Source: an uncultured Eubacterium sp. (lineage in GTDB: Bacteria > Bacillota > Clostridia > Oscillospirales > Acutalibacteraceae). From it: DNA of 64,000 bases. The notes beneath the pieces were generated by a model, which searched no databases, had not been told where the DNA came from, and saw only the letters and a list, made by a program, of their open reading frames with translations. Position numbers and translations under genes: made by a program. Shown piece after piece: positions 8,206 through 15,755 of the stretch. The stretch is taken from NCBI GenBank assembly GCA_944380545.1, contig CALWHV010000017.1:62001-126000 (forward strand). Direction: 5' to 3'. How positions within the stretch are numbered: position 1 is the stretch's first letter; every line of letters starts with the position of its first letter.

Positions 8206-9159
8206 ATGATTACAGAAAAAGGACGGGAAATTAAAGAAAAACTCTTTGATACGTTCGATTACAGCTATTCCGTGTCAACCCATACTATAGATTCGTTTGA
8301 AGAGTTTATGGAGCAGATCTATTACCCTTTTGCAAAGAAAGAGAAAATTTATTACAGAGGAGAACGGATAAACAGCAAAAAAAGGTTTCTGATTCCGTCT
8401 CTGCTTAGAAACGGCGGCTGTTTCAGAGCCGAATCTCAGACGGATGTTACATATTTAAACAGAGAAACGCTGTTTGCATTTTACACAAAGCAGAGCAACT
8501 TTATTAACGTTTTCAAAACCGTAAACGGAAATTTAAGCGAAAATTCCATGTATGAAATGCTCGCCTTTGCACAGCATTATTTAAAGCTCAGTCCTTTTAT
8601 TGATTTTACCAAAAGTCTTTATGTGGCGCTGTCTTTTGCCCTGAAGGGCAGGGAAGCGTTTCATGATGATATCGTTCTTTATACCGTTGTTGATGTGGAT
8701 GACGACGACACATCGGATGATATTGAAGAAGTAAACGGCTGGATAAACCATTATAATGTTGCTGTTGTTGATACGGAACGAAACGCATTTTTGAAATCGG
8801 CTTTAACCGAGAATATGCTTTTGCATCCCGGCAGTCTGTTAAAGGACAAATCTCAGCGGATTCATAAACCGCAGCCTGTTAAAATAGGCGATATTATAAA
8901 TCAAATGTATCCGCAGGCAAAGCTTATAGACATACCCACAAATGATTTGATGAAATATCAGCAGGGGGTATTTCTTCTGCTGAACAACTTTACGCTTATT
9001 TCGTCCAGATATTTAACGAAATCAGTGCGGCAGAGCTTTATTCTGAAAAAATATGTGATCAGCAAATCTGTTTGCCCGGAACTTAACGATCTTATTATGG
9101 CAGAAGCTCCCCATTACCGCTATGAGTACCTTTTGGATATTTCAAAGGCCGTTAAATAA
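8206..9159 (+). CDS. FRG domain-containing protein
   Basis: 317 residues, soluble, no signal peptide or membrane span. The FRG signature is present: YYRGE at residues 49-53 and FAQHYLKLSPFIDFTKSLYVALSFA at 121-145, which matches the family pattern AQHYG-PTRLLDWT-PLVALYFA with the usual G-PTR partly replaced. The C-terminal third is Leu/Ile-rich and unassigned. FRG is named after its conserved (F/Y)RG motif; its activity is not established to my knowledge, and it turns up in accessory regions. Composition is more AT-rich than the flanking housekeeping genes, and it pairs with a small upstream gene. A stress or defence role is conceivable but not shown. Confidence 0.8.
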   Translation: MITEKGREIKEKLFDTFDYSYSVSTHTIDSFEEFMEQIYYPFAKKEKIYYRGERINSKKRFLIPSLLRNGGCFRAESQTDVTYLNRETLFAFYTKQSNFINVFKTVNGNLSENSMYEMLAFAQHYLKLSPFIDFTKSLYVALSFALKGREAFHDDIVLYTVVDVDDDDTSDDIEEVNGWINHYNVAVVDTERNAFLKSALTENMLLHPGSLLKDKSQRIHKPQPVKIGDIINQMYPQAKLIDIPTNDLMKYQQGVFLLLNNFTLISSRYLTKSVRQSFILKKYVISKSVCPELNDLIMAEAPHYRYEYLLDISKAVK

Positions 9160-9162
9160 TAG

Positions 9163-9198
9163 GATCCCCGTTCTTTTATCGAACGGGGATCGTTTTTA
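9163..9198. terminator. Bidirectional terminator between FRG gene and ABC operon
   Basis: Perfect 11-bp stem GATCCCCGTTC / GAACGGGGATC with a 7-base loop, then a T-run on the plus side. Confidence 0.85.
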
Positions 9199-9211
9199 TA
9201 CCGATATTTTT

Positions 9212-10456
9212 TTACGAGTTTTTAAGCGCTTTGATTATTGAACTGATCTTTGGCGTTGTGCCGTAAAGCAGGACTCCCACTCTGTAAATCTTTGCGCTTA
9301 AAACGCCTATGCCGATCACGCTTGCGGCAAGGATAACGACCGAAATGATAATCTCATACGGCGGCACCGTGCTCATAGCTATCCTTGTAAACATCGCCAT
9401 AGGCGAAGTGAACGGAATGAAGGAACAGATCTTCAGAAGAACATTATCGACTTCTCCGCTGCTCATAGAGAATATTACCACCATGAATGCCGCAACGAAC
9501 AGCAGAGTCAGCGGCATGGAGAGCGTGTTTATATCCTCCACTTTTGTAGCCGTTGATCCTATCGCTCCGTAAAGACAGGCATAGATCATAAAGCCCAGGA
9601 TGAAAAACAGTACCATATAGAGCAGCAGTGAAAGCGGCATATCGAATATAGAGGCAACGATTGCATTGTCTGCCCAGTATGATCTGTTCATATTGTAAAA
9701 CAGAAACGCGCTGCCGAACACAGCGATAAGCTGAACGAATCCGGCAAGGCAGGCGGCTGTTATCTTGCCGAACATCATAGCTGTGGGTTTTGCGCTTGTT
9801 ATAAGAAGTTCCATAGCGCGCGAGCTCTTTTCCGTTGCCACACTTGTTGCCACGAGCTGTCCGTACATAATGATCATCATATAAAGAGCGAAGATCATAA
9901 TATATGTGTAAAAGAAATTCCGGCTGTGGTCTTTGCCCAGACTCTCGACGGTGCTCTGCGGAGAAACGCTGAGTATATTCTGCGCGTCATCATGCGAAAT
10001 GCCCTGAGCGGAAAGCGAATGGATTCTGTAAAGCTGCTGCAAAACAGAATCTGCCGTTGCCGTATTCGTGTCATACATAGTCAGATTGCCGACAAGGTAT
10101 GTGTAATCTGTCAGGCTGTGAATGATAAACGCGCAGTCCGCTTCGCCGGAGATGATTTTGTTTCTCGTCTCGTCCTCGTTTTGTGCGCCTGTAACGTTAT
10201 AATCGGTAAAAGCCTCCTGAAATGCCTGAACGATCGCTTCTGTTTCTTCGGTTTCTGAAATGATATACATGATCGGCAGATCGCTTTTAGCCGGCTGCGC
10301 GTTCTCTGTGCCGCCGCTTTCTTTATCCGCCGCAAAACGCGGGAAAAACATAAGCACGGCAATGAGAAGAACGGCAAAAATGGTTATTCCGAGAAATACT
10401 TTATTCTGGAAATAGTTGTTCAGCTCAAATCTGAGTATCGTTTTAAACTGTTTCAT
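9212..10456 (-). CDS. ABC-2 type exporter permease, NatB-like
   Basis: 414 residues. One N-terminal span (about 20-40) is followed by a large extracytoplasmic domain (about 45-175), then five or six spans from about residue 185 to the end. The motif SVATEKSSRAMELLITSAKPTAMMFGKI is the characteristic cytoplasmic coupling segment of the ABC-2/NatB group. The family exports Na+, drugs or peptides with a NatA-type ATPase. The ATPase gene lies 11 bases upstream. AGGAGGTG precedes the start. The substrate is unknown; the attenuator-like leader of the operon would fit a drug-inducible exporter. Confidence 0.88.
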   Translation of the reverse strand: MKQFKTILRFELNNYFQNKVFLGITIFAVLLIAVLMFFPRFAADKESGGTENAQPAKSDLPIMYIISETEETEAIVQAFQEAFTDYNVTGAQNEDETRNKIISGEADCAFIIHSLTDYTYLVGNLTMYDTNTATADSVLQQLYRIHSLSAQGISHDDAQNILSVSPQSTVESLGKDHSRNFFYTYIMIFALYMMIIMYGQLVATSVATEKSSRAMELLITSAKPTAMMFGKITAACLAGFVQLIAVFGSAFLFYNMNRSYWADNAIVASIFDMPLSLLLYMVLFFILGFMIYACLYGAIGSTATKVEDINTLSMPLTLLFVAAFMVVIFSMSSGEVDNVLLKICSFIPFTSPMAMFTRIAMSTVPPYEIIISVVILAASVIGIGVLSAKIYRVGVLLYGTTPKISSIIKALKNS

Positions 10457-10467
10457 ATCTGCACCTC

Positions 10468-11358
10468 CTAAATTTGGTCTCCGGCATATTCAACAAATAT
10501 GTCGTTTAAAGAAGGCTCATAAATTCTTACAGAATCGACCTTGCAGCAGGCAGTTATCCTTTGCATAGCCGCCTGTGCGGGTTCATCTTTGTTTAGCCGA
10601 ATTATGAATTCGCCGTTTTCATTTTGGCTGCACCGATCACCGTAAAGTTCTGTTATTTTTTCTTTTTCATTTGTGAGAACGGCAATTTTATTGTTTGAAA
10701 AGCTATGCTTTATTTCCTTTAGATCACCGCTCAGAACGATTTTGCCGCCGTTCAATATTGCTATGGAATCGCAGAATTCCTCTATATAATTCATCTGATG
10801 GCTTGAAAAAAGAACAATCTTTCCGGCAGCAATCTCCTCTTTCACAACATCCTCAAGCAGCATGGCGTTGACAGGGTCCAGCCCTGAAAACGGCTCGTCA
10901 AGTATGATGATATCCGGGTCGTGGGCGATTGCGGTTATAAGCTGTATCTTTTGCTGATTGCCCTTTGAAAGCGTATTGAGCTTTTTGTCTTTGTACTCGG
11001 TCATGCCAAGGCGTTCAAGCCAGAAGTCTATTGTTTTCTGTGCTTCCTTTGCCGTCATTCCGTTCAAACGAGCAAAATACATGAGCTGATCGTTTATTTT
11101 TTTCTTTGGATACAGTCCGCGTTCTTCAGGCAGATAACCGAGCTTTATTTTTTTGTAATCGATCTTTTTGCCGTCAATAAGGATCTCTCCGCTGTCGGCA
11201 GGAAACACATTCATAAGGATTCTTATGGTGGTGGTCTTTCCTGCGCCGTTTCTGCCGAGGATTCCAAACGCCGTGCCGCTGTTCGCACTCAGCGATATGC
11301 CTTTAAGCACCTGCTTGCCGGTAAAGCTTTTCGTTATTTCTTTCAGTTCAAGCTTCAT
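10468..11358 (-). CDS. ABC exporter ATP-binding protein, NatA-like
   Basis: 296 residues. Walker A GRNGAGKTT at 36-43, Q-loop region LPEERGLYPKK, signature LSKGNQQKIQL, Walker B IIILDEPFSGLDP and the switch His in FSSHQMNYIE are all present. The C-terminal 80 residues are typical of the drug/Na+ export subgroup. The frame is open upstream to 11442, but ATG at 11358 is chosen because GGAGGAAG lies just upstream and the ABC fold begins at residue 3; the upstream codons overlap a terminator hairpin. It drives the permease encoded next. Expression is probably controlled by the leader at 11383-11539. Confidence 0.93.
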   Translation of the reverse strand: MKLELKEITKSFTGKQVLKGISLSANSGTAFGILGRNGAGKTTTIRILMNVFPADSGEILIDGKKIDYKKIKLGYLPEERGLYPKKKINDQLMYFARLNGMTAKEAQKTIDFWLERLGMTEYKDKKLNTLSKGNQQKIQLITAIAHDPDIIILDEPFSGLDPVNAMLLEDVVKEEIAAGKIVLFSSHQMNYIEEFCDSIAILNGGKIVLSGDLKEIKHSFSNNKIAVLTNEKEKITELYGDRCSQNENGEFIIRLNKDEPAQAAMQRITACCKVDSVRIYEPSLNDIFVEYAGDQI

Positions 11359-11382
11359 ATTCTTCCTCCATATGCGCTTATT

Positions 11383-11411
11383 AAAAAAAGTGCGCAGCCA
11401 AAGCCGCGCAC
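11383..11411 (-). terminator. Leader terminator (attenuator) upstream of the ABC exporter
   Basis: On the minus strand a 9-bp stem GTGCGCGGC / GCTGCGCAC (one G-T pair, loop TTTG) is followed by seven T, ending only 24 bases before the ATPase start codon. It lies inside the 5' leader rather than after a gene, so it can only act as a regulated stop for the downstream operon. Confidence 0.8.
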
Positions 11412-11434
11412 CGAAAAACGCAGCCCTGCTCTGT

Positions 11435-11539
11435 TGCGACACAGTTCATTTCAAAGCAGAAAATGAAAACGGGGCATACATTTTTACCTCTTTGTTGATA
11501 ATAGTATGCCTGCTTTGAAAATGATTAAACTGTGTCGCA
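11435..11539 (-). promoter_or_regulatory. Structured leader RNA with nested inverted repeats
   Basis: Three nested pairings share one centre. The outer arm TGCGACACAGTT (11528-11539) pairs with AACTGTGTCGCA (11435-11446), 12 bp perfect. The middle arm TTTCAAAGCAG (11510-11520) pairs with CTGCTTTGAAA (11449-11459), 11 bp perfect. The inner arm GGCATAC pairs with GTATGCC. The apical loop displays AAAGAGGT, the ribosome site of an 11-codon frame. The predicted transcription start falls on the first base of the outer arm. The 3' outer arm can alternatively pair with the 3' arm of the leader terminator (GTG-bulge-CGCA with TGCGCAC), giving a possible antiterminator. The mechanism is inferred. Confidence 0.7.
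11446..11481 (-). CDS. Putative leader peptide, 11 residues
   Basis: ATG at 11481 encodes MYAPFSFSALK followed by TGA. AAGAGGT sits four to five bases upstream, exposed in the loop of the leader hairpin. The frame runs through the middle and outer 3' arms of that hairpin, so ribosome position would change which helices form. This is the layout of ribosome-dependent attenuators of antibiotic-resistance genes. Translation is unproven. Confidence 0.5.
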   Translation of the reverse strand: MYAPFSFSALK

Positions 11540-11544
11540 CCCTA

Positions 11545-11573
11545 ATTATATCAATTAAATATCTTATTTTCAA
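11545..11573 (-). promoter_or_regulatory. Consensus promoter for the ABC exporter operon
   Basis: Minus strand TTGAAA, 17 bases, TATAAT. The start point is predicted near 11538-11539, giving a leader of about 180 bases before the ATPase. Confidence 0.8.
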
Positions 11574-11645
11574 TACTGAAAATATTACAATTTGTTTCAT
11601 CTGCGCAATTTACCGTATGGTTGCCGATTCAAAAAACGACGCAGC

Positions 11646-11682
11646 AAAAAGAGGAGTAAGCAAATTTGTTTACTCCTCTTTT
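11646..11682 (-). terminator. Terminator of the D-amino acid operon
   Basis: GAGGAGTAA / TTACTCCTC, 9-bp stem with a 10-base loop, overlapping the last codons and stop of the rlmA-like gene, followed by TTTTT on the minus strand. Confidence 0.8.
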
Positions 11683-12443
11683 TTATATTCAAGTATCGTA
11701 AAGCTCAGCGTTGTTTCGAGCGATTCCACGCTGTTTATCTTTTTCCTGTCTCTTTCACTTGTGCGGTAATTATACGGCGTCATTGCAAACAGCGTTTGCA
11801 GATCGTTTACGGGAATGTCGGCCCTTTGGCTTACGGTCTGTTTTGATACAAGCGTTAATCCGCTGCCGCCGGGATGGTTTTCATCGTTCAGATACGGCGA
11901 GTCGTAAACAAGCTTTTTAAGCTCAAACAAATGCTCCGGGGCGGGAACAACGCTGTAAAGCCTGCCGTCCTTTTTCAGCACACGCGCAAACTCCGCCGCA
12001 TGAAAAGGTGCAAAGATGTGGATAGCCGTGTCTATGCTTTCCCTTTGGATCGGAATGGATTTTAGATTCGCAACAAAGTAGCATCCGCCGTTCCTGCGCT
12101 TTGCCGCAAGGCGCACCATTTCTTTGCTCAGATCAAACCCGTAAAGCTCGCCGCCGTAATCATCGTAATACCCTTCGCCGCAGCATATATCAAGCACTGT
12201 TCCGCAGAATTTTCTTGATATATCCTCTTTTAAAAAAGAAAAATAACCCTTTTGCAGAAATGTATGCCGCGCGCGTGCGGATTCTTTACTGTCGCCGGTT
12301 TTACTTGCGCTCCTGCTGCCTGTAAGCAGGTTTACATATCCCTCTTTTGCAACATCAAAACTGTGCCCGCTGCGGCAAAAAAGGCGTTTTTCTTCTTTTT
12401 TCAGTTCATTGCCGCACACGGGGCAGATCAGTATACCCATCAT
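11670..12443 (-). CDS. rlmA: 23S rRNA (guanine-N1) methyltransferase, RlmA/TlrB family
   Basis: 257 residues. The N-terminal zinc-binding motif ICPVCGNEL...FCRSGHSFD (three Cys and a His) is followed by SAM-dependent methyltransferase motif I (VLDICCGEGYY) near residue 85 and motif IV region HIFAPFHAAEF. RlmA enzymes methylate G745 or G748 in helix 35 of 23S rRNA; the TlrB branch contributes to macrolide resistance. Last gene of the nine-gene operon; its ATG overlaps the stop of the preceding deacylase gene (ATGATG), implying coupled translation. The link to D-amino acid genes is not obvious. RlmA versus TlrB specificity cannot be decided by eye. Confidence 0.88.
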   Translation of the reverse strand: MMGILICPVCGNELKKEEKRLFCRSGHSFDVAKEGYVNLLTGSRSASKTGDSKESARARHTFLQKGYFSFLKEDISRKFCGTVLDICCGEGYYDDYGGELYGFDLSKEMVRLAAKRRNGGCYFVANLKSIPIQRESIDTAIHIFAPFHAAEFARVLKKDGRLYSVVPAPEHLFELKKLVYDSPYLNDENHPGGSGLTLVSKQTVSQRADIPVNDLQTLFAMTPYNYRTSERDRKKINSVESLETTLSFTILEYKKEE

Positions 12444-12991
12444 TCTTCACCGTACAGGGGCATATTAACTGTTCTTGGCTCGTGCGCAACAGCCTTAAGA
12501 AATTTATTTAAAATATCACTTGTTTTTATCGCCAGGCTTGATGTATTTATGCATGGGTGGCAGCCTATGTATTCGCTGTTTAATATATCTTTGTCTATCA
12601 CAAGGCGCACCCTGTTTTCCTTATCGTTCATAAGCCCTAAAACAGAGACAGACCCCGGGGTGATATTAAGGAATTCCTGCATAAACTCCGCCTCTGCAAA
12701 GGAGAGGCGCGAGCAGCCGAGCTGCGAGGTGATATCCTTTGTTTTAAACGGCTTTGAGCCCGGCATCATCAGCAGATAAAAATCCGTTTTCTGCCTGTTT
12801 CTGAGAAAGAGATTTTTGCAAATCTCCGCGCCGAGGGTTTTTTCTATCTCTGCGCACGCCTCCATCGTTTCAGCAGCGGGATGATCCACGCGCAGATATT
12901 CGATGGAAAGGCTGTCTAAAAGGTCGTAGACCCGTACCTCCTTTTGAAGCCTGCCGGATAAATCCGCCGGTCTGCCAGCAAAAAGCCGCAT
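12440..12991 (-). CDS. Prolyl-tRNA editing deacylase, ProX/YbaK family
   Basis: 183 residues. YbaK/ProRS INS-like domain covers most of the length: EYLRVDHPAAETMEAC, KNLFLRNRQKTDFYLLMM, SRLSFAEAEFM, ITPGSVSVLGLMND and the C-terminal VIDKDILNSEYIGCHP. This layout is that of freestanding ProX (PrdX), which hydrolyses Ala-tRNA(Pro). The family acts in the cytoplasm to correct mischarging. Position 18 bases after alanine racemase suggests co-regulation with alanine pools. AAGGAGG is well placed before the ATG. Confidence 0.9.
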   Translation of the reverse strand: MRLFAGRPADLSGRLQKEVRVYDLLDSLSIEYLRVDHPAAETMEACAEIEKTLGAEICKNLFLRNRQKTDFYLLMMPGSKPFKTKDITSQLGCSRLSFAEAEFMQEFLNITPGSVSVLGLMNDKENRVRLVIDKDILNSEYIGCHPCINTSSLAIKTSDILNKFLKAVAHEPRTVNMPLYGEE

Positions 12992-13009
12992 AATGCTCCT
13001 CCTTAAAAA

Positions 13010-14158
13010 TCAGTACACATAATTTTTGTATGAAACGAGCGCGCCGGAGCGGTAATAGGCTCGCGTTACGCGGCGCGAGATACGGCACGGAAGCTCGTAA
13101 TTGAAGGAATGGGCGCTTTCGGACACCTCTTCCATCGTAAGCTCCCTGCCTCCGCTTTTGCCTACGAGTACAACCTCGTCGCCCTCGCGGCAGTCAATGC
13201 CGGTTACATCCACCATAAACTGATCCATACACACCCTGCCGGTTATCGGCGCAAAGCTGCCGTTTATCAGCACGCGCCCCGAATTTGAAAGGCATCTGGG
13301 ATAGCCGTCCGCATACCCCACGGGAACGGTGGCTATGCGGCGGGGGGCTTTTGTGGTGTAAATGCCGCCGTAGGAGATCTCCCTGCCCGGCTCAAGCTCC
13401 TTTATGTATGAGATATGCGTTCGCCACTGCATAACGGGGCGGATATCGAGCAGCTCTTTTTTGACCTCGTGCGACGGGTAAAGCCCGTAAAGGATTATGC
13501 CCATACGGCACATATCGAAATATTTATCAAAATTCATTATGCCGGCGGAATTGTTTATATGCTTGATCGGGATATGAAGCCCGCGGCGCTCCAGCATTTC
13601 TATGAAATCCGAAAAAAGCTGCCGCTGGTGAAGCGCCTTTGAAAGCTCCTTTTCGTCCGCCGTGGCAAAATGGGAGAAAAGCCCCTCTGCAAAAAGCCCC
13701 GGCAGCGCCGCTATCCTAAGGCACATATCGGCGCTTTCCTCCGTTGGCTGAAAGCCGATGCGGCTCATACCCGTATCAACGCAGAAATGAAAGGGCGCTT
13801 TTTTGCCGAGCCTTACGGCACATTCGGAAAGCCTTTCAGCCTGCTCCTCTTCAAACACGGGAATACGAATATCGTTTTGAACAGCCTCCTCAAAGCACGC
13901 CTCGTTCACCGCGCCGAGGATCATAACGGGAGTTTTTATGCCGGCGCGCTTGAGCTCCATCGCCTCCTCTATGCAGGCGACGCCGTAAAAATCGGCCCTG
14001 CCCTCAAAAAGGCGCGCAAGCTCGACCGCGCCGTGGCCGTATGCGTCCGCCTTTATGACGCACATAAGCCTGACGCCCTGCGGAAGCTTTTGCCTCGTGA
14101 CTCTGAAATTATGCTCCGCGGCGTCAAGATCCACCGCCGCTTCTGTTCTGAAAAACAT
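13010..14158 (-). CDS. alr: Alanine racemase
   Basis: 382 residues, standard length. PLP-binding lysine is K36 in VIKADAYGHG. The TIM barrel continues with FHFCVDTGMSRIGF and HINNSAGIM. The C-terminal beta domain has PVGYADGYPR, YGGIYTTK and RVCMDQFMVDVTG, which contributes the catalytic tyrosine to the partner subunit. It interconverts L- and D-alanine for peptidoglycan. Sitting in one operon with D-amino acid transaminase and D-glutamate cyclase halves, it could also feed D-alanine into D-glutamate formation or breakdown. GAAGGTG precedes the ATG; pxpA ends 10 bases upstream. Confidence 0.95.
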   Translation of the reverse strand: MFFRTEAAVDLDAAEHNFRVTRQKLPQGVRLMCVIKADAYGHGAVELARLFEGRADFYGVACIEEAMELKRAGIKTPVMILGAVNEACFEEAVQNDIRIPVFEEEQAERLSECAVRLGKKAPFHFCVDTGMSRIGFQPTEESADMCLRIAALPGLFAEGLFSHFATADEKELSKALHQRQLFSDFIEMLERRGLHIPIKHINNSAGIMNFDKYFDMCRMGIILYGLYPSHEVKKELLDIRPVMQWRTHISYIKELEPGREISYGGIYTTKAPRRIATVPVGYADGYPRCLSNSGRVLINGSFAPITGRVCMDQFMVDVTGIDCREGDEVVLVGKSGGRELTMEEVSESAHSFNYELPCRISRRVTRAYYRSGALVSYKNYVY

Positions 14159-14168
14159 TAAAACACCT

Positions 14169-14921
14169 TCAAACCACCGCGCCGGGAGCCGCCGCCGCGA
14201 TACCGTTTTCGGCGAACGCCTCCCTTAGCGTTTTAACAAATTCGACCGCCTTTTTCCCGTCTCCGTGCACACAGACGGTGCCGGCGTTTATTGATATATC
14301 CTCGCCGCCGAAGGCTTTGACCCTTGATTCCGCGACCATTCTTACAACGCGGCCGACGGCAAGCGCCTCGTCCTCTATAACCGCGCCGGTCAGGGAACGG
14401 TTCCTGAGCGAGCCGTCCGCCTCGTAAGCCCTGTCTGCAAAAACCTCCGAAACGCATTTGAGCCCCGCCTGAGCGGCGGCGGTCTCCATAAGCGAGCCGG
14501 AGAGGGCGAAGAACAGCAGCTCCCCGTCATAATCGGCGGCGGCGTTTGCTATTGCTCGGGCAAGGGAAATATCCTTTGCCGCCTGATTATAGAGCGCGCC
14601 GTGAGCCTTGATATGCGAAAGCCGCACGCCCTGCGCCTTTGCCTGAGCGCCGAGCGCGCCGAGCTGATACAGGGTGATGTTATAGACCTCTTCGGCTGAA
14701 AGCTTCATCGGCGTTCTGCCGAAATTCTCCCTGTCCGGATAGCCGGGGTGAGCGCCCGCGCTTACGCCATATTTTTTGCAAAGCGCTATCGTGCGCGCCA
14801 TCTCGCCGGGGCTGCCGGCGTGAAAGGCGCAGGCGATATTTGCGCTTGTGATATGCGGAATGATAAGCTCATCCGCTCCCGCGCCCTCGCCGAGGTCGCA
14901 GTTTAAATCTATTCTGAACAT
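14169..14921 (-). CDS. pxpA: 5-oxoprolinase subunit A (LamB/YcsF family)
   Basis: 250 residues. N-terminal IDLNCDLGEG, ITSANIACAFHAGSPGEM and GAHPGYPDRENFGRT are the diagnostic YcsF blocks; HIKAHGALYNQA and INAGTVCVHGD follow. With PxpB and PxpC it forms the bacterial ATP-dependent 5-oxoprolinase that opens 5-oxoproline (pyroglutamate) to glutamate. PxpA is thought to carry the ring-opening step on the phosphorylated intermediate. All three subunits lie in this operon, separated by a DUF1445 gene. AAGGTG precedes the start. Confidence 0.95.
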   Translation of the reverse strand: MFRIDLNCDLGEGAGADELIIPHITSANIACAFHAGSPGEMARTIALCKKYGVSAGAHPGYPDRENFGRTPMKLSAEEVYNITLYQLGALGAQAKAQGVRLSHIKAHGALYNQAAKDISLARAIANAAADYDGELLFFALSGSLMETAAAQAGLKCVSEVFADRAYEADGSLRNRSLTGAVIEDEALAVGRVVRMVAESRVKAFGGEDISINAGTVCVHGDGKKAVEFVKTLREAFAENGIAAAAPGAVV

Positions 14922-14930
14922 AAAAGCACC

Positions 14931-15725
14931 TTAATATTTTAACTCGTGATTTTTGACATCGGTTATGAACATATGCCCCGGCGCGTGGGTGACGGCGAAC
15001 GGAGGCTTTGAATTCATCAAAACATTCTGCGGAGTTACGCCGCACGGCCAGAACACAGGCACCTCGCCCTTTTTGATGGTGACCGAATCGCCGTAATCGG
15101 GAGAAGCGATATCGCTAATGCCGATGAGCGAGGGATCGCCGATATGAACCGGCGCGCCGTGGACGCGCGGCATAGCCGCGGTGACGCTGACCGCCTTCAT
15201 AACCAGCTCGTGCGGGATGGGGCGCATTGAAACAACCATATTTCCGCCGAACGCGCCCGCGCTTTTAAGAGGTATGTTCGTATTGAACATCGGCACATTC
15301 CGCCCCTCCTCTATATGGCGCACAGGTATGCCCGCCTCAAGCAGCTCAGCCTCAAACGAAAAGGAGCAGCCTATCAAAAAGTAAACAAAATCGTCGCGCC
15401 AGATATCGGAAATATCAGTGACCTCCGCCTCAAGGCTGCCGCCGCGCCATATCCTGTATTTCGGGATGTCGCGGGCAACATCCGCGCCGAAGGCCATCTC
15501 CTTTATCTCTCTTGAGCCGCAGTCGCCCACCTCAAGCAGCGGGCAGGGGCGCGGATTTCTGGTGCAGAAAAGCAGGAAATCAAACGCCTGCTCCTTTGGC
15601 AGGATGCAGAGATTCGCCTGCGCGTAGCCGGCGCACATACCGCTGGTCTGCCCCGTAAGCGCGCCGCTTCTTATGAGCCGGCGAACCTCCTTTGGTGAGG
15701 CGGAATAAAATTCCGAATTATTCAT
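14931..15725 (-). CDS. DUF1445 (YcsI-type) protein; half of a D-glutamate cyclase
   Basis: 264 residues. Typical UPF0317/DUF1445 blocks: GALTGQTSGMCAGYAQANLCILP at the N-terminus, RNPRPCPLLEVGD, DFVYFLIGCSFSFEAEL, HIEEGRNVPMFNTNIP, GNMVVSMRPIPHELV, and near the end VFWPCGVTPQNVLMNSKPPFAVTHAPGHMF. The animal enzyme DGLUCY, which converts D-glutamate to 5-oxo-D-proline, is a fusion of a DUF1445 part and a DUF4392 part. Here they are separate genes of one operon (this one and 17418-18479). Adjacent pxpA/pxpC supply the enzyme that uses 5-oxoproline. Function in this organism is inferred from family and context. Confidence 0.9.
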   Translation of the reverse strand: MNNSEFYSASPKEVRRLIRSGALTGQTSGMCAGYAQANLCILPKEQAFDFLLFCTRNPRPCPLLEVGDCGSREIKEMAFGADVARDIPKYRIWRGGSLEAEVTDISDIWRDDFVYFLIGCSFSFEAELLEAGIPVRHIEEGRNVPMFNTNIPLKSAGAFGGNMVVSMRPIPHELVMKAVSVTAAMPRVHGAPVHIGDPSLIGISDIASPDYGDSVTIKKGEVPVFWPCGVTPQNVLMNSKPPFAVTHAPGHMFITDVKNHELKY

Positions 15726-15755
15726 ATGATCACAGCCTTTTGGATATAATAATGT

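Noticed and set aside
11359..11442. N-terminal extension of the ABC ATPase from a GTG at 11442
   Set aside because: The extra 28 codons translate the terminator hairpin, and a better ribosome site and the start of homology are at 11358.
11435..11539. Nested inverted repeat as a MITE or insertion sequence end pair
   Set aside because: The arms start at a predicted transcription start, are followed by a terminator and ribosome site, and no target-site duplication is visible; a leader role explains more. Not fully excluded.
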